This document shows, in pieces, positions 5,288 to 6,559 of a stretch of 6,559 bases of DNA. How positions within the stretch are numbered: the first letter of the stretch is position 1; the number at the start of each line of letters is the position of its first letter. Source of the DNA: Saprospiraceae bacterium (lineage in GTDB: Bacteria; Bacteroidota; Bacteroidia; Chitinophagales; Saprospiraceae); the NCBI GenBank assembly GCA_014379065.1, contig JACMMM010000165.1, forward strand, positions 1 to 6,559, written 5' to 3'. The translations under genes and the position numbers were made by a program. The notes beneath the pieces are model-generated. The model was not told where the DNA came from. It searched no databases and was given only the letters and a program-made list of their open reading frames with translations.

Positions 5288-6559
5288 ATGTACTTTCGAT
5301 TCCTCCCCTTGGCCGTCGCCTTATTTTGTCATCTTGTAGGGGCCTCAGCCCAAAACTTCTACGAACCTGCCACCTTGCAGGAAATCAAAGTCACCTTTTT
5401 CCAAAACAACTGGGACACGAAACTTGATTCGCTCAAAGCCATTGACAATGGCGATTATCTTCTGGCCAAATCCGTGGAGATAAACGGTCAACTCTTTGAT
5501 TCTGTTGGCGTTAAGTACAAAGGAAACAGTTCGTACAATGCGAACAACAACAAAAATCCCTTGCACATCGAATTGAATTATGTCAAAAAAGGACAGAATT
5601 ACAACGGCGTGAAGGACATAAAACTCGGGAATGGGTTCTCTGACCCGACTTTCGTGCGCGAGCCGCTCTCCTACGAAATTGCCCGAAAATACATGGACGC
5701 TCCCCGTGCCAACCACGCCAAAGTGTGGATGAACGGCACTTACTGGGGCCTATACAGCAACGTGGAAAGCGTGAACAAACAGTTTCTCCGCGACCACTAC
5801 TACACCGACGGCGACAACCCGTTTTTCAAATGCAATCCCGAAGATTTTGGCGGGCCTGGCACGGGAGGCAATTACCCCGACCTGGTTTACTCCAGCACCG
5901 ATAGCGCATTTTATTACAACAAATACGATATCCAATCTGACTATGGCTGGAAGGAGCTGCTTCAACTGATGGAAACGCTCAAGAACAACCCGAACTCCGC
6001 CGCTAATATCCTGGACGTAGATCGCGCCTTGTGGATGCTTGCGTTCAACAACGTGCTGATAAATCTTGATTCTTACACGGGTGCTTTTGCTCAAAACTAC
6101 TACCTCTACCACGACAAAAACGATCGCTGGCTTAGCACGGTTTGGGATTTGAATATGAGCTATGGCGCGTTCCCGCTGCTCAGTAGCAATCAAACGCTCA
6201 GCCTTACACAGATGAAGCAGCTCGACCCGCTGGCGCAATCTACCAACAGCAACCGTCCGCTCATCAAACAACTTCTCTCCAACCCCACTTGGAAACGGAT
6301 GTACCTGGCCCACCTGAAAACCATCTTGTTTGAAAACTTTGCCTCAGAAGCGGATTACAAGGACCGCGCCCTTGAACTCCAAGCCGTAATTGACGCTGCG
6401 GTGCAGGCCGATACCAAGAAATTTTACACCTACGCCAATTTCCAAACCAACATCACCAGCACCGTCACTACGGGCGGCGGCGGGCCTTTTAGCACCATCC
6501 CAGGCATATCAGACCTGATGAATGCCCGTCACAGTTTCTTGATTGCCAACGCTATCATC
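5288..6559 (+). CDS. CotH kinase family secreted protein, 3' end outside the window
   Basis: The first 424 codons are present with no stop. A signal peptide covers residues 1-21 (MYFRFLPLAVALFCHLVGASA, cut before Gln22), so the product is exported. The mature part matches the CotH family, an atypical protein-kinase fold first known from the Bacillus spore-coat kinase CotH: VKYKGNSS (75-82) as the N-lobe Lys-Gly motif; LGNGFSDPTFVREPLSYEI (about 113-131); KVWMNGTYWGLYSNVE (145-160), the characteristic core motif; INLDSY (258-263) followed by NYYLYHD (270-276); and WDLNMSYG (286-293), where the family has its conserved WDxD/N metal-binding region. Substrate here is unknown; Bacteroidota homologues are usually large multidomain surface proteins, sometimes with a C-terminal sorting domain, which would lie beyond the edge. 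A Gly-rich stretch (GGGG at 396-399) near the end may be an insertion loop. No Shine-Dalgarno site; the repeat array lies directly upstream. Whether kinase activity is retained is inference. Confidence 0.92.
   Translation, partial: MYFRFLPLAVALFCHLVGASAQNFYEPATLQEIKVTFFQNNWDTKLDSLKAIDNGDYLLAKSVEINGQLFDSVGVKYKGNSSYNANNNKNPLHIELNYVKKGQNYNGVKDIKLGNGFSDPTFVREPLSYEIARKYMDAPRANHAKVWMNGTYWGLYSNVESVNKQFLRDHYYTDGDNPFFKCNPEDFGGPGTGGNYPDLVYSSTDSAFYYNKYDIQSDYGWKELLQLMETLKNNPNSAANILDVDRALWMLAFNNVLINLDSYTGAFAQNYYLYHDKNDRWLSTVWDLNMSYGAFPLLSSNQTLSLTQMKQLDPLAQSTNSNRPLIKQLLSNPTWKRMYLAHLKTILFENFASEADYKDRALELQAVIDAAVQADTKKFYTYANFQTNITSTVTTGGGGPFSTIPGISDLMNARHSFLIANAII

Noticed and set aside
4989..5427. Open frames on both strands through the TTGGAC array (98 and 112 codons)
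   Set aside because: The translated strings are low-complexity products of the repeat and run into the ends of neighbouring real genes; no start signal or domain.
5345..6313. Two minus-strand open frames opposite the CotH-family gene
   Set aside because: Val/Ile-rich antisense shadows; the plus strand reads the clear CotH motifs throughout.

Overview
The window looks like chromosomal DNA from a member of the Bacteroidota with moderate GC content. The evidence is the protein style (Asn-rich secreted proteins with short signal peptides ending before Gln), the absence of Shine-Dalgarno motifs before the genes, and the Bacteroidota character of the Lon N-terminus. A Saprospiria/Chitinophagia-type host is a guess from general impression, not something the sequence proves.

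Layout from left to right. Positions 1-211 hold an imperfect 39-bp inverted repeat (26-64 against 133-171) and a minus-strand open frame that leaves the window at position 1; whether this is a gene or a decayed mobile repeat cannot be settled here. Positions 212-250 form a perfect 18-bp stem hairpin, the likely terminator of lon. The minus strand then carries lon (284-2752), the ATP-dependent protease, complete with all catalytic motifs. A 227-bp gap (2753-2979) holds only a weak promoter-like sequence next to lon. It is followed by a minus-strand gene for a secreted protein of unknown function (2980-4413). A 192-bp divergent intergenic region (4414-4605) contains a perfect 16-bp palindrome and a separate short hairpin. 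On the plus strand lies aroQ (4606-5028), the type II 3-dehydroquinate dehydratase. A 259-bp spacer (5029-5287) is dominated by a degenerate array of TTGGAC-like words facing its own reverse complement, a large imperfect inverted repeat. The spacer ends 18 bp before a secreted CotH-kinase-family protein (5288 to the window end), which is cut off at its 3' end.

The genes do not form an evident pathway: Lon is cytoplasmic protein quality control, AroQ is aromatic amino acid biosynthesis, and the other two are exported proteins. No operon is evident, since the genes are separated by 190-260 bp or are divergent. I see no tRNA, rRNA, CRISPR array, transposase or defence system. The least explained parts are the non-coding repeats: the TTGGAC inverted array before the CotH gene, the left-edge inverted repeat, and the palindrome in the divergent promoter region. 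None is strong evidence for a new system; they are second-look items.
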